Of a DNA stretch of 64,000 nucleotides, positions 1-9,088 are shown piece by piece. Position numbers and translations under genes: made by a program. Source of the DNA: Helicobacter jaachi. Its GTDB lineage: Bacteria > Campylobacterota > Campylobacteria > Campylobacterales > Helicobacteraceae. The stretch spans positions 109,568 through 173,567 of the forward strand of contig NZ_JRPR02000003.1 in NCBI RefSeq assembly GCF_000763135.2, read 5' to 3'. The notes beneath the pieces are model-generated. The model was given only the letters and a program-made list of their open reading frames with translations, had not been told where the DNA came from and did no database searches. Within the stretch, counting starts at the first letter, position 1, and every line of letters starts with the position of its first letter.

Positions 1-209
1 TACTTCATATCTCTAACTTCTCCAATTTGTTTGTGATTAAAGCGCACATTGTAATTAATCAAAGTTTATCCCAAACTTAAAAAATTTAACTTTTAGCCTA
101 ATCCAGCTAGCCTTATACCGCGCAAAAGCAAAAAAAAGGATAATTTGTGATAGAATCTGCCTTTTTGCACTGCTTGAATGAGCCTAGATTCTATAACTAA
201 GAGGTTAAA
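1..209. other. non-coding leader upstream of purL
   Basis: No coding region is supported here. The stretch is AT-rich and carries two copies of the dispersed AGAWTCT word, at about 151 and 186. Candidate -10 boxes for purL are GATAAT and TAGAAT at about 139-157, but no convincing -35 is visible. The extreme 5' end may belong to the leader of a gene beyond the window edge. Confidence 0.4.
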
Positions 210-2441
210 ATGGTAAATATTACACATCTTTTAAATGAGATTAATGCCGATGATGAAATGCTAAAAACGCATAAACTCTCGCAGCAAGATTACGCGGAGA
301 TTGTAAAAATTCTAAAACGCGCGCCAAATCTCATCGAGCTTGGCATTTTTTCAGCGATGTGGAGCGAGCATTGCAGCTATAAATCAAGCAAAAAATATTT
401 AAGCGGATTCCCCACTAAAGCGCCATGGGTGGTGCAAGGACCGGGCGAAAATGCGGGGGTAGTTAGCATTGGCAATAATTTATGCGCGGTCTTTAAGATA
501 GAATCTCACAATCACCCGAGCTTCATTGAGCCGCACGCGGGCGCAGCCACAGGCGTGGGGGGCATTATGCGTGATATTTTCACTATGGGCGCGCGTCCGG
601 TGGCGAGCCTTAACTCCATACGATTTGGCGATGTGCAGGATAAGGGCGCATTAGGTAAAAAACACCGCTATTTGCTGCGCGGCGTGGTGGAGGGCATAGG
701 CAGCTATGGGAATTGTATGGGCGTGCCTACTATTGGAGGTGAGATGAGCTTTGAGCCCTGCTATAATGGCAATATTTTAGTCAATGCCTTTTGTTTAGGG
801 CTAGCGCAAGCAGATGAAATCTTTTATGGGCGCGCGGAGGGCGTGGGCAATCCTGTGATTTATGTAGGGAGCAAAACAGGGCGCGATGGCTTAGGCGGGG
901 CTGTGATGAGTAGTGATAGCTTTAGCTCAAACACAAAGGCTATGCGTTCAGCTGTGCAGGTGGGCGACCCATTTGCCCAAAAGCTGCTGCTTGAGGCGTG
1001 TTTGGAGCTTTTTAAACAAGATTTGATTGTGGGGATTCAGGATATGGGTGCGGCTGGGCTTACAAGCTCTAGCTTTGAAATGGCTGGGCGCAGCGGCAGC
1101 GGTATGATTTTACACCTTGATAAAGTGCCTATGCGCGAAGCGGGTATGAATCCTTATGAATTAATGCTTAGCGAATCTCAAGAGCGAATGCTTATTTGCG
1201 CCAAAAAGGGCTGCGAACAAGCTGTGCTTGATATTTTTGCTAAGTGGGAGGTGGATTCTGCGATTGTGGGGGAGGTTACAAAAAGTGGCGTTATGGAGCT
1301 TTACTGGCATGGGGAGAAATGCGCGCATATCCCTATTGCAGAACTTAGCGAAAATGCGCCTATGCTTGATATGCCCCTGCACCCTATGCAAGCGCCAATG
1401 CAGCCTGCTCAAAGCCTTGAGACATCTTTAAGCGCGCAAGAAATTTTCCTCACGCTCCTTAGCAGTGTGGAGGTAGCAAATAAAAAATGGGTGTATGAGC
1501 AGTATGATAATAGCGTGCAGAGCAATACCATAACACCTGCAGGAAGCGGCGATGCGAGTATGATACGCATTAAAGATACTGCAATGGGCTTAAGTATGAG
1601 TGTGGATTGTAATCCGCGGTTTTGCCATTTAGAGCCGCAAAATGGCGCAAAAATCGCTGTGGCTACTTCTGGGCGTAACTCTATTGTGCGCGGCGCAAAG
1701 CCTTTGGCGATTAGCAATTGCCTAAACTTTGGCTCGCCGAACAATCCTCAAGTGATGTGGGCGTTTAAAGAAGTGTGTGAGGGCATAAAAGAGGCGTGCA
1801 AGGTGCTTAATACGCCTGTGGTGAGCGGCAATGTGTCCTTGCATAATCAAAGCGATGGCATAGATATTTACCCAACGCCCTCTATCGTGAGCGTTGGAGT
1901 GATACACGATGTGCAGCATGCTATTCCCTCTACTTTTCAAAAACAAGGTAATATGATTATGCTTTTGGGCGAGATTAGGGCTGAATTTGGTGGCTCTTTG
2001 GCTCAAAAGATACTAGAGGGGCGCATTTATGGACAAATCCCGGCTATTGATTTGCAAAAAGAGCTGGCTTTATGGACTTTTATGCTTGAGGCAAATCATC
2101 TCATCACCTGCGCTAAGGACATAGGCGAGGGAGGGCTAGCAATTACGCTAGCAAAAATGGTGCTAGGCAATGGCGAGCATAAGCCGCTAGGGTGTAATGT
2201 GCATACAAATCTGCCCGCGCAAGTGCTTTTCGCGCAATCTCAAAGCTGCATAGTCGCTGAAGTAACTGCGAGCAATCTTGATAGCTTCACGCAAATGACA
2301 AAAAAGCATAAAATTCCCATTATGGAGATTGGCTGCGTGGGCGGGGAAAACTTCTGCGTTGATGAAATTAATGTGAGCCTTGAAGAGATGTCTGGGCTGT
2401 ATTTTGAAAGCTTTGAGCAGCTCATTAATCAAGATTTGTAA
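210..2441 (+). CDS. purL: phosphoribosylformylglycinamidine synthase subunit PurL
   Basis: PurL catalyses the ATP-dependent amidation of FGAR to FGAM in de novo purine synthesis, taking ammonia from a separate glutaminase subunit. At 743 residues it is the small PurL type that needs PurS and PurQ partners; neither is in the window. Visible family motifs are [10 protein letters not shown] (about 51-60), ESHNHPS (98-104) and the glycine-rich [12 protein letters not shown] (111-122), followed by a second AIRS-like half with NCLNFGSP and VSGNVSLHN. The start is supported by AGAGG shortly upstream. The stop overlaps the ATG of the next gene, so the two are probably translated together. Identification is very secure. 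Confidence 0.97.
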   Translation: MVNITHLLNEINADDEMLKTHKLSQQDYAEIVKILKRAPNLIELGIFSAMWSEHCSYKSSKKYLSGFPTKAPWVVQGPGENAGVVSIGNNLCAVFKIESHNHPSFIEPHAGAATGVGGIMRDIFTMGARPVASLNSIRFGDVQDKGALGKKHRYLLRGVVEGIGSYGNCMGVPTIGGEMSFEPCYNGNILVNAFCLGLAQADEIFYGRAEGVGNPVIYVGSKTGRDGLGGAVMSSDSFSSNTKAMRSAVQVGDPFAQKLLLEACLELFKQDLIVGIQDMGAAGLTSSSFEMAGRSGSGMILHLDKVPMREAGMNPYELMLSESQERMLICAKKGCEQAVLDIFAKWEVDSAIVGEVTKSGVMELYWHGEKCAHIPIAELSENAPMLDMPLHPMQAPMQPAQSLETSLSAQEIFLTLLSSVEVANKKWVYEQYDNSVQSNTITPAGSGDASMIRIKDTAMGLSMSVDCNPRFCHLEPQNGAKIAVATSGRNSIVRGAKPLAISNCLNFGSPNNPQVMWAFKEVCEGIKEACKVLNTPVVSGNVSLHNQSDGIDIYPTPSIVSVGVIHDVQHAIPSTFQKQGNMIMLLGEIRAEFGGSLAQKILEGRIYGQIPAIDLQKELALWTFMLEANHLITCAKDIGEGGLAITLAKMVLGNGEHKPLGCNVHTNLPAQVLFAQSQSCIVAEVTASNLDSFTQMTKKHKIPIMEIGCVGGENFCVDEINVSLEEMSGLYFESFEQLINQDL

Positions 2442-2998
2442 TGTCAAAAATCCTATATGCTAGGTTTTGCTGCGCTTTTTTATCGGCTAGCGCTTTATTT
2501 GTTGGCACTGTGCTAGCAAACACTCTGTTGGTTAGCACTTTATTGGCTGGGGGTAATGCGGCGGTTAATCAAGCGCCAAACCCCTTTAGCTTGCCAAAAG
2601 ATGGCAGCTACTATCTGCAAGCCTACGCGCCTATGCTGCGCTCGTATGTGGCGCAAGTAAGGGAGCAATCTCTGCAAAAAAACTTTCCATTTTACTCATC
2701 GCGTCCCATTATCGAATACAGCGTGTATCGTGAGCTAAAACAGCGGACGGATATTACGCATGGGTGGATTGTGCTTGTGCAGGCTTATATCGCCGAATTT
2801 ATTAAATATAGCCATTTTGGTGGCGTGGGCATTGGCGCGAAGCTTAAGGCTAGCGATGAGCAGGTGTTTTATCTAAGCTTTGATGGGAGGTATTTGAGCG
2901 ATATAGAATCTTTTGGTATAGGCAAGGAGATTTTTGCCTACTGCGTGCTGCCGCGCTTTGATAAGTGCATTTTGCTAGGCATCGGGGAAGAGTGGTGA
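2441..2998 (+). CDS. secreted hypothetical protein
   Basis: A 185-residue protein I do not recognise. Residues about 8-36 are hydrophobic and rich in Ala, Leu and Thr, consistent with a signal peptide or single membrane anchor, so the rest probably lies in the periplasm. The mature part has no motif I can name; it contains two cysteines near the C-terminus (CVLPRFDKC) spaced for a possible disulfide. Its ATG overlaps the purL stop (ATG within TAATG), indicating translational coupling rather than shared function. It ends just before the convergent thiE, with an inverted pair of the dispersed word between them. Confidence 0.75.
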   Translation: MSKILYARFCCAFLSASALFVGTVLANTLLVSTLLAGGNAAVNQAPNPFSLPKDGSYYLQAYAPMLRSYVAQVREQSLQKNFPFYSSRPIIEYSVYRELKQRTDITHGWIVLVQAYIAEFIKYSHFGGVGIGAKLKASDEQVFYLSFDGRYLSDIESFGIGKEIFAYCVLPRFDKCILLGIGEEW

Positions 2999-3014
2999 TT
3001 GTGGCTTTTAATTG

Positions 3015-3074
3015 GCTAGATTCTATAAAAGCGCGTTTTGGAGGGCTTTGATATTAAAAAATATAGAATCTAGC
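3015..3074. repeat. inverted pair of the AGAWTCT word at a convergent gene end
   Basis: GCTAGATTCTATA at 3015-3027 and its exact reverse complement at 3062-3074 form 13-bp arms around a 34-nt loop. The pair spans the junction between the hypothetical gene ending at 2998 and the convergent thiE ending at 3023, with the right arm inside the last thiE codons. It could fold in either transcript and act as a bidirectional terminator, although there is no strong T tract after the stem. Confidence 0.6.
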
Positions 3075-3673
3075 TTTTTGTCTAGTGCGCTTGTGGGAGA
3101 ATTACTCTCCCATTTCTCACCCCACAAAGCACTTATAACAGCGTGCATATGAGCATTTTTTAGCAGTGAAATATTATGAGCGCTAATGCCTCCAATAGCA
3201 CACACCGGAATGTGCAAATCCTTTTTGGCACTTGCAAGGATTTCTATGGGCGCATTCGTGGCTTCTGGCTTTGTGAGTGAGGGGAAAAACGCGCCAAAAG
3301 CTACATAATCTACGCCTATAGATTCTAAATCTTGTGCGCGCTTTAGGCTATCATAGCTCGAAGCTCCTAAAATACCCTTAAAAATTTGCCTAGCCTGCGT
3401 GATTTGCCCATCATCTTTGCCCAAATGCAAGGCATTAGCACCAAGCCTTAAAGCCAAAGAGAGCCTATCATTTACCACAAAAAGTGCATTGTAGCGCTCA
3501 CAAAGTGCAATAAGCGCCTTTGCGTGAGGATAAAGCCACTCATCGCTATGCGTTTTGTCACGCAGCTGAAAGATTTTCACCCCCGCTTGCAAGGCAGATT
3601 CTAAACATTGGGGCAAAATCTCATAGGGCGTTAAAATCTCGCTTGAAATCGCATAAATGCCTGCTAGCCTCAT
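3023..3673 (-). CDS. thiE: thiamine-phosphate synthase ThiE
   Basis: ThiE condenses HMP pyrophosphate with the thiazole phosphate to make thiamine monophosphate, in the cytoplasm. The 216 residues show the TIM-barrel signature blocks: QLRDK at 36-40 (pyrophosphate/metal region), VNDRLSLALRLGANALHLG in the middle, the GASSYDS loop, VAFGAFFPSLTKP and CAIGGIS near the end. The length is normal for the family. The gene is read toward purL and its neighbour. ThiL, the next enzyme in the pathway, is at 24900-25862, so the thiamine genes are not clustered. No TPP riboswitch is evident. Confidence 0.95.
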   Translation of the reverse strand: MRLAGIYAISSEILTPYEILPQCLESALQAGVKIFQLRDKTHSDEWLYPHAKALIALCERYNALFVVNDRLSLALRLGANALHLGKDDGQITQARQIFKGILGASSYDSLKRAQDLESIGVDYVAFGAFFPSLTKPEATNAPIEILASAKKDLHIPVCAIGGISAHNISLLKNAHMHAVISALWGEKWESNSPTSALDKKLDSIFFNIKALQNALL

Positions 3674-3689
3674 TACTTGCCTTTAGATT

Positions 3690-4424
3690 CTATAAATAAC
3701 TTCTAGCGCCCTTATACACCTTGCTCCAATAGCTAGAATCTAAGCGCGCCTTGCTCACGACTTTACCTTTGCTGGGCGCGTGGATAAATTCATTGTTGCC
3801 TATGTAAATGCCCACATGGTTTATGCGCTTGCCTTTGGTAGTGAAAAATACTAAATCGCCCTTTTGTAGCTTTGTTTTTGAAATAGCGTCCCCGTCTTTA
3901 AACTGCTCATACGAGGCGCGCGGCAAGTCAATACCATTTAAGCGATACACTGCGCGCGTAAGCCCACTGCAATCAAAGCCAGATTCTGAAGTGCCACCCC
4001 ATTTGTAAGGCACGCCAAGATACTGATGTGCGCTCTGCACGATGTCATCTCGTATATCTTTGGCTTTAATTTGAGGTGAGGCGGCTTTTTGATTAATGGC
4101 GTATTTTTGGGGTGCGATAATGAAAAACTCTCCAATAAGCCCTTGCTTTTGATATTTTTGCCCTTGTGATTTGGCTATTTCAAGGCTTTGGTAATTCCCA
4201 AAGCGCACCTTATACATACCCTTTTCTTTAAACAAAAATGCATCAAGCCCTTTATTATTTAGAGAATCTACCAATCTCCCCGCATTCTCCACACTCGCAA
4301 AGCTTCCCACTTGCACGCTGTAGGCTAGCTGCATTTGTGGCGTGTGCGTGGCGCATGCGCTCAAAAACGCACTTAAAAGTGTAATGAGAAAAATATACAA
4401 TCCATACATTGCAAATTTTTGCAT
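3690..4424 (-). CDS. SPOR and NlpC/P60 domain lipoprotein, probable peptidoglycan endopeptidase
   Basis: The N-terminus is a lipoprotein signal ending in LSAC (Cys24). Residues about 34-104 look like a SPOR domain (YSVQVGSF start, KVRFGNY), which binds denuded glycan at division sites. Residues about 125-244 form an NlpC/P60 cysteine peptidase with GFDCSGL (Cys152), NHVGIYIG (His203) and a third polar residue at His215 (FIHAP). The family cuts the D-gamma-Glu-diaminopimelate bond of stem peptides. Putting SPOR and NlpC/P60 in one chain suggests a hydrolase directed to the septum; this targeting is inference. It lies between thiE and an outer-membrane-like gene, with short gaps (16 and 9 bp). 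Confidence 0.88.
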   Translation of the reverse strand: MQKFAMYGLYIFLITLLSAFLSACATHTPQMQLAYSVQVGSFASVENAGRLVDSLNNKGLDAFLFKEKGMYKVRFGNYQSLEIAKSQGQKYQKQGLIGEFFIIAPQKYAINQKAASPQIKAKDIRDDIVQSAHQYLGVPYKWGGTSESGFDCSGLTRAVYRLNGIDLPRASYEQFKDGDAISKTKLQKGDLVFFTTKGKRINHVGIYIGNNEFIHAPSKGKVVSKARLDSSYWSKVYKGARSYL

Positions 4425-4433
4425 ACTGCTCCT

Positions 4434-5138
4434 TTAGAATAAAGCAGGGCTTAAAAAGCGTAAGCCCATAGATACAAAGCTTTGCTTGCCTGCAAATGCG
4501 TTGCCATAGGTGGCATCAAGCTGAATGCTATCTTGTAAAAGCCAGATTCTAAGCCCAACTTGATATTTAGCCCTATCAAATCGCTCATAAAACCCTTCGC
4601 CCAAAATCCACAAATAGCGTGTGAGCTGCTGCTCTATGCCTAAGCCTACATTATAAATTTGCCTTTTATTTAGCTCGTATTGCAGCTTGTAGCCAAGATT
4701 TGCGTGTAAAAGCAAAGTATTATCTCGCAAAGCCACACTTGCTGGAATATAGGCATAATAATCATACCTGTGCAAAGAGCGCCTGAAATTATAAGCATTA
4801 CCTAGCGCAATGCCATAGCTAAAGCCTTTAGATTCTAAATCGCTAAAAATTTTCTTTGCTCCCATAATAAACTGCTCTCCGCGAAGTGCGCTGCTGCCAT
4901 TTGGCACATTATAGGCATTACTCATCATACCACCTAAGCTTATTTCTGTATCAAAAATCATATTGCAGCCCGGTATCGCCCAATATTCGCCTATATCGCC
5001 ATCATACACACCCCAAGTTTCAAGCTGGCAGGAGTTTTTATCCACCACGCGCGCATCATCTGTAATCATGGGGCGCGCGGCATACGCAAAGCCTAAGCCT
5101 AAGAGTAAGCAAAAATAGATTCTGTATGTGGCATTCAT
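4434..5138 (-). CDS. probable outer membrane protein, function unknown
   Basis: I chose the ATG that gives MNATYRIYF, followed by a signal peptide ending near FAYA. The longer TTG start at 5165 would lie inside phoH. The mature protein begins ARPMITDDARVVDKNSCQ and consists of alternating polar and aromatic segments with a terminal Phe, as expected of a small beta-barrel. I recall similar TDDA...ETW proteins in Campylobacterota annotated only as hypothetical or transporter-like. The ATG follows the phoH stop by three bases and lacks a well-placed ribosome site, so translation is probably coupled to phoH. Confidence 0.7.
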   Translation of the reverse strand: MNATYRIYFCLLLGLGFAYAARPMITDDARVVDKNSCQLETWGVYDGDIGEYWAIPGCNMIFDTEISLGGMMSNAYNVPNGSSALRGEQFIMGAKKIFSDLESKGFSYGIALGNAYNFRRSLHRYDYYAYIPASVALRDNTLLLHANLGYKLQYELNKRQIYNVGLGIEQQLTRYLWILGEGFYERFDRAKYQVGLRIWLLQDSIQLDATYGNAFAGKQSFVSMGLRFLSPALF

Positions 5139-5143
5139 AAGGA

Positions 5144-6568
5144 TTAAAAATTTGCTCCAAACCAACTCGCCACATCGCTGCGTATCGTCTGGCGTAGCTG
5201 AATACCTGCGATAAAATCATCTTTAAGCGCCTTGCTAAGCAGGCTTAAAGCTCCATTGCGGAATTTACTCAAATACGGGTGGTCAATCTGCGCCCAATCG
5301 CCTAAAAATACAATCTTACTCCCCTCCCCTATACGCGTGCCAATAAGCTTAATCGTGGCGTTTGAGGCGTTTTGCACTTCATCAAAAATCACAAATTTAT
5401 TTCCTATGCTAATGCCACGCGCGTGCGCAATATCCACAATCTCAATTTTATGCTTTTGCAAAAAATATTCTGTAGCGTCCCTTTTTTGTATGCCACTTAC
5501 ATCGCCGCGATACTCGATACACTTTGCCAAAGAATGCTCTTGGAGCTTATCAATGGTAAAATTTATCGCACTATAGAGCGGATACATAAAATAGCCTAGC
5601 TTTTGATTTTCATCGCCCTTGCGGTAGCCTAGTTCGGCTTCTTTATCATTTGCGGTGATGGTATTGCGCATATACATAATGCCATCTACCACGCCATTTT
5701 TTACAAGTGTAATGCCTGCCTGAAGTGCCATAAGCGTCTTGCCGCTGCCTGTTGAGCCTGTGGCAATGGTGAGATTATTCTGCGGGTGGGTAAGCAGGGC
5801 GTAGAGCATTTTTTGCTCTAAATTAATGGGCATAATGTAGGGTTGATTGATTTTTAGAATCTCATCAAGATTAAGCTCTTCAAACTTTTTGCCTACCTTT
5901 AATCCAAATATTTTTTTGCCTGTTTTATACAATGAGCTATCGGTATTATCAAGCTCATCAATTTGAATAAGACTCCATTGGGTAAGGTCTTTAAATGCCT
6001 TGCTTTCTTGCAAATGCTCTAAAGGCGCATCTTTATGCTGCTCAAAAAACGCCCAAAAATCAATATCATTAGGATTTTCAACCCTATCTCTAAAGAGCGA
6101 CTGCGCTGGTATGCCCTGCGCTATGCAGCGGGTTTTTAGCGAAATGTCATTGGTTAAAAGCACTAATTTGTAATCTCGCGCTATCTCAATGAGCTTAGAA
6201 TCATTATAGCTATGCTCTTGCCGCTGGAGTTTGTATTGCTGGCGAAAAATGAGCGTGAGTGGGATAACAAAATTTTCAAAGCGAAAATAAATAACTTGCA
6301 TAAAGTCGTTATTCTCCTTTGCCACATGTCGGATAAAGGTATCTTCGTGCATATAGAAAAAAGACTGCGACTCATCGCTATTTATGCAGCGGAAAAACTC
6401 TCGCGCAAAAAATCCTGTTTCATTCTGCAAATCTTTTTTTTTGTCAAGCTCTTCAATCACCACATCAGAAATAAAAAGCTTATTTTGAGAATCCTGCCAT
6501 AAAAATATAATATTCTGCGTATCATCGAGGATAATAGAGGTGTCAAGTAGGTAATGCTTGCTAATCAA
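5144..6568 (-). CDS. PhoH family protein: PIN domain plus PhoH-like ATPase
   Basis: A 474-residue two-domain protein. The N-terminal ~140 residues look like a PIN nuclease domain (LLDTSIILDD, VVIEELDKKK, LTNDISLKTR), with the acidic residues expected of a metal-dependent RNase. The C-terminal half is a PhoH ATPase with Walker A GSTGSGKT, Walker B FVIFDEVQN and the FLGDWAQID motif. PIN-PhoH proteins are thought to unwind and cut RNA. A run of nine A (coding strand) lies in the PIN domain near 6424-6440. It is divergent from tpx. Confidence 0.9.
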   Translation of the reverse strand: MISKHYLLDTSIILDDTQNIIFLWQDSQNKLFISDVVIEELDKKKDLQNETGFFAREFFRCINSDESQSFFYMHEDTFIRHVAKENNDFMQVIYFRFENFVIPLTLIFRQQYKLQRQEHSYNDSKLIEIARDYKLVLLTNDISLKTRCIAQGIPAQSLFRDRVENPNDIDFWAFFEQHKDAPLEHLQESKAFKDLTQWSLIQIDELDNTDSSLYKTGKKIFGLKVGKKFEELNLDEILKINQPYIMPINLEQKMLYALLTHPQNNLTIATGSTGSGKTLMALQAGITLVKNGVVDGIMYMRNTITANDKEAELGYRKGDENQKLGYFMYPLYSAINFTIDKLQEHSLAKCIEYRGDVSGIQKRDATEYFLQKHKIEIVDIAHARGISIGNKFVIFDEVQNASNATIKLIGTRIGEGSKIVFLGDWAQIDHPYLSKFRNGALSLLSKALKDDFIAGIQLRQTIRSDVASWFGANF

Positions 6569-6596
6569 TTAACTCCCTTTAGTTAGAATGCAAAAT

Positions 6597-6613
6597 TGTA
6601 TCTTAAGGATACA
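6597..6613. promoter_or_regulatory. 17-bp inverted repeat in the phoH-tpx intergenic region
   Basis: TGTATC-TTAAG-GATACA forms two perfect 6-bp arms with a 5-bp spacer, about 25 bases before the tpx start. Its position over the likely tpx promoter suggests an operator for a dimeric regulator, possibly a peroxide-responsive one given the gene. This is inference from position and symmetry only. Confidence 0.4.
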
Positions 6614-6637
6614 TAAACTAACTTGAAAGGATAGGAA

Positions 6638-7135
6638 ATGAATGTAAAATTTAAAGGCACTCCCGCGCAACTTAGCCCAAATACCATTAAAGTAGGCGAT
6701 AATGCTCCACAAGTGAGCCTCACATCAAAGGATTTAGAGCAAGTTAAAGTTGGTGGCGCAAGTGGGAAATATCAAATTATTAATGTCGTGCCAAGCCTTG
6801 ATACGGGCGTTTGCTCTGCACAAACAAGGCGCTTTAATAAAGAGGCAGCAAGTTTGCCAAATACTAGCGTTTATGCTATTTCGCTTGATTTACCCTTTGC
6901 ACAAGGGCGATTTTGCTCAAGTGAGGGGATAAATAATCTCACTACACTTAGTGATTTTGTCTCAAAAGATTTTGGTAAGGCTTATGGCTTAATCTTAGAA
7001 TCTTCCCCGCTTACAGGGCTACTCACTCGTGCTGTAATTGTGGTAAATCCAGAAGGTAAGGTTGTTTATACAGAAATTTGCGATGAGATTACTCAAGAGC
7101 CAGATTATGAGAAAGCCCTAGCAGCGGTGCGCTAA
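6638..7135 (+). CDS. tpx: thiol peroxidase Tpx
   Basis: An atypical 2-Cys peroxiredoxin that reduces hydrogen peroxide and alkyl hydroperoxides using thioredoxin. It has 165 residues, the usual length. The peroxidatic cysteine is Cys59 in PSLDTGVCS and the resolving cysteine is Cys93 in GRFCSSEG; both are spaced as in the family. A strong ribosome site (AAAGGATAGGAA) precedes the ATG. The gene stands alone, divergent from phoH. A 30-bp hairpin follows it at 7181-7210. Confidence 0.96.
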   Translation: MNVKFKGTPAQLSPNTIKVGDNAPQVSLTSKDLEQVKVGGASGKYQIINVVPSLDTGVCSAQTRRFNKEAASLPNTSVYAISLDLPFAQGRFCSSEGINNLTTLSDFVSKDFGKAYGLILESSPLTGLLTRAVIVVNPEGKVVYTEICDEITQEPDYEKALAAVR

Positions 7136-7180
7136 AGTATGGGAGAGATTAAGATTAGATTTGTATAAATTTGATGCGCT

Positions 7181-7210
7181 AGATTCTATAATGCTTGCAT
7201 TATAGAATCT
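7181..7210. terminator. near-perfect 30-bp palindrome made of two AGAWTCT words; candidate bidirectional terminator
   Basis: AGATTCTATAATGC (7181-7194), two bases, then the exact reverse complement (7197-7210). The palindrome lies between the convergent tpx and the next minus-strand gene, whose stop codon begins at its last base. It is the shortest-spaced inverted pair of the dispersed word in an intergenic region and would fold in both transcripts. Confidence 0.6.
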
Positions 7211-7704
7211 TAGAGAATGCCGCCATTGACTTCATCGACAAACTTCATTTTATTCACTACAGAATCTATTAAGCCTTTCATTTCCTTGCTGTGATTATCA
7301 TTGGCTGCGATTTTGTCAAACTCATCAAAGCTAAGCTTTTGCGAGTTATTTTTAAGATAATCCATAGCCACTTTTTCATTACTATTAATTAAGCCCTCTT
7401 TTCTAAGCGTGGAGGCTAGATTCTCAAATGAAGTTTTATCTTGGAATCCGCCCTCTAGCTCGCCACCTATCTCGCGCGCTTTTCTTAGCTCCTCTGATGG
7501 AGAGAATCTATCCTCAATACGCTTTGTAATCTCAAAGCTCTGCAAGGATTGCACGCTTTTGTCTTTGTTATTGACACTATCTACACCATTAAACTTAAAA
7601 TCGCTCTCTTTGCTTTCACTGGCGTTTTGTGGCTGATTTGATACATTATAAATATTAGCGAGCATACCTTGCACGCCGCCGTGATTTGTCTTTGTAATAT
7701 CCAC
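7210..7704 (-). CDS. hypothetical protein, possibly flagellar-associated
   Basis: A 164-residue hydrophilic protein with no signal peptide or membrane segment. The N-terminus (MDITKTNHGG) and following Asn/Ser-rich stretch look disordered. The second half has predicted helices rich in Lys and Glu (FENLASTLRKEG, SFDEFDKIAANDNHSKEMKGLIDSV). The build loosely resembles small flagellar rod or hook-associated proteins of Campylobacterota, but I see no decisive motif. Its own upstream gap has an AGGTGG ribosome-site-like stretch. Confidence 0.65.
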   Translation of the reverse strand: MDITKTNHGGVQGMLANIYNVSNQPQNASESKESDFKFNGVDSVNNKDKSVQSLQSFEITKRIEDRFSPSEELRKAREIGGELEGGFQDKTSFENLASTLRKEGLINSNEKVAMDYLKNNSQKLSFDEFDKIAANDNHSKEMKGLIDSVVNKMKFVDEVNGGIL

Positions 7705-7751
7705 CTAAAACCTCCATAAAAATTTATGATAGTTTAAAGCAAATTGCATTC

Positions 7752-8645
7752 CTAAAAGTCCCAATCCTTGCGCGTTTTATCTTCTGATGTTTTGGGAGGA
7801 GCATCTAAGCTTGGCACTTGCATATCATACTTTTGCGCCGTGCTAGGTGCAGATTCTATAAGCAAACTATAAGCCTTATCAATCTCCCTAATACCCTCTA
7901 GCGAGGTATCATGGAAAGTCTTGCTGCTATTTTTATTATCAAAAATATTTTGCTTTTTTGCCTTAATAAGCTCATTGTATGTCTCATTTAGAGCTTCTTT
8001 TGTAGGCATTTCATGAGTAATGCCAAATATTTCTTTTGCCCTCTTTAAATCCATAGGCACATCTTTGGCATATGTTTTTTCAAATTGCTCAAAGAGATTA
8101 TTAAAATCCTCATTTGAAATTTCAAATAATGCTGCAATATCAATAATACACTCGCGCTCATCTGCCTCAAGCACGCCATCAGCATAGGCAATAACAAATA
8201 AAAATTCAACTACTTTTAATCGCTTTTTATACTCGCCTTTAGTAAGTAGCACATATTCATCGCATAGCTCTTCAAGTGGCTTTGAGGGCTTTTCTTGCGC
8301 GGTTACAATGTCTTTTAGCTCTTCTTTAGTAAGCTTTGGATTTTTAGATTCTATAGCCATATCATCAAGTAAATCTTCCAAGAGCTGCTCCTCTAACGCA
8401 CACATCTTTTTATCGCTCCACACCACAAAGCCAATGATTGCTGCTAAGATGCCAAATTCGCTAGATTGCGCTTTTTGTGCTTGACTAAGCTCCTCGTAGG
8501 GATTTTGAAAATTAATAGGCGCATTATCCGTGCGAGTTGTATTAAATTGCGGGCTTTGGTGCAATGGATTTTTAAGATATTCTTGCAAAGTATTGTAGAG
8601 GAAATACACCACCACACCCGCAATAAGTAAAAGCACGATTTCCAT
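7752..8645 (-). CDS. membrane-anchored TerB-like protein with a degenerate J-like domain
   Basis: I prefer the ATG at 8645 (MEIVLLLIAG), which has AAAGGA eight bases upstream. The longer form adds 14 residues without a ribosome site. The protein has one N-terminal membrane helix (about 3-20), a TerB/DjlA-like helical domain around residues 65-195 (LEEQLLEDLLDD, VIAYADGVLEADERE), and a C-terminal segment (KEIFGITHEMPTKEALNETY) resembling the start of a DnaJ domain. The HPD tripeptide needed to stimulate DnaK is absent, so co-chaperone activity is doubtful. It is followed by a second small membrane protein. Confidence 0.7.
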   Translation of the reverse strand: MEIVLLLIAGVVVYFLYNTLQEYLKNPLHQSPQFNTTRTDNAPINFQNPYEELSQAQKAQSSEFGILAAIIGFVVWSDKKMCALEEQLLEDLLDDMAIESKNPKLTKEELKDIVTAQEKPSKPLEELCDEYVLLTKGEYKKRLKVVEFLFVIAYADGVLEADERECIIDIAALFEISNEDFNNLFEQFEKTYAKDVPMDLKRAKEIFGITHEMPTKEALNETYNELIKAKKQNIFDNKNSSKTFHDTSLEGIREIDKAYSLLIESAPSTAQKYDMQVPSLDAPPKTSEDKTRKDWDF

Positions 8646-8695
8646 TATGTTCAATCCTTTCTCATAAAAATGGCGACATTGTAGCAAAAATTATT

Positions 8696-9016
8696 TTAGC
8701 GTTTGTTAATGCGCCGCTCAAAGTCCTTTTTCAATCGCTCCTCTTGCTCTCTTGCACTCTTTTTAAGTCGCTTTAGCTCCTCTACGCGCTCATTTTCAAG
8801 AGCCAGCTTGCGCTCTCTGCTGTCGCGGATTTTTTGCATATATTCTTCTCGCCTCTTAGGGTCTTGATAGCGAATAGGTTTCATAAAAAGCACGCCCAAA
8901 ATAACAAAGAAAAACACCAACGCCATAGCCGCATCTTCGCCACCAAAGTGATACCAAGTCGCGCCAATAATCGCAGCTAGAATAAATTTCCAAAAAAAAC
9001 CCATAGCAGTATCCAC
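8696..9016 (-). CDS. small membrane protein with basic coiled-coil tail
   Basis: The 106 residues comprise two short hydrophobic segments (about 7-23 and 29-45, GFFWKFILAAIIGATW and MALVFFFVILGVLFM), followed by a highly charged Arg/Glu/Lys helix to the C-terminus. The tail has heptad character. It is probably anchored in the inner membrane with a cytoplasmic coiled coil. I do not recognise the family. It sits 50 bp upstream of the TerB-like gene on the same strand and the two may be co-transcribed. Confidence 0.65.
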   Translation of the reverse strand: MDTAMGFFWKFILAAIIGATWYHFGGEDAAMALVFFFVILGVLFMKPIRYQDPKRREEYMQKIRDSRERKLALENERVEELKRLKKSAREQEERLKKDFERRINKR

Positions 9017-9088
9017 CTTTTTGTGAGTATTTAAAAGCCTAGCTTGCCTCTATGTCTGCTTACCAAAATTCTATCGACCATAATGAAC

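Noticed and set aside
1..209. A purine riboswitch upstream of purL
   Set aside because: I found no purine aptamer core or terminator/antiterminator pair.
6424..6440. A9 tract in phoH, and a similar A9 in mnmE near 45510, as phase-variation sites
   Set aside because: Both genes are housekeeping and A runs encoding Lys are common in this AT-rich genome; unlike the G8 tract there is no functional reason for switching.
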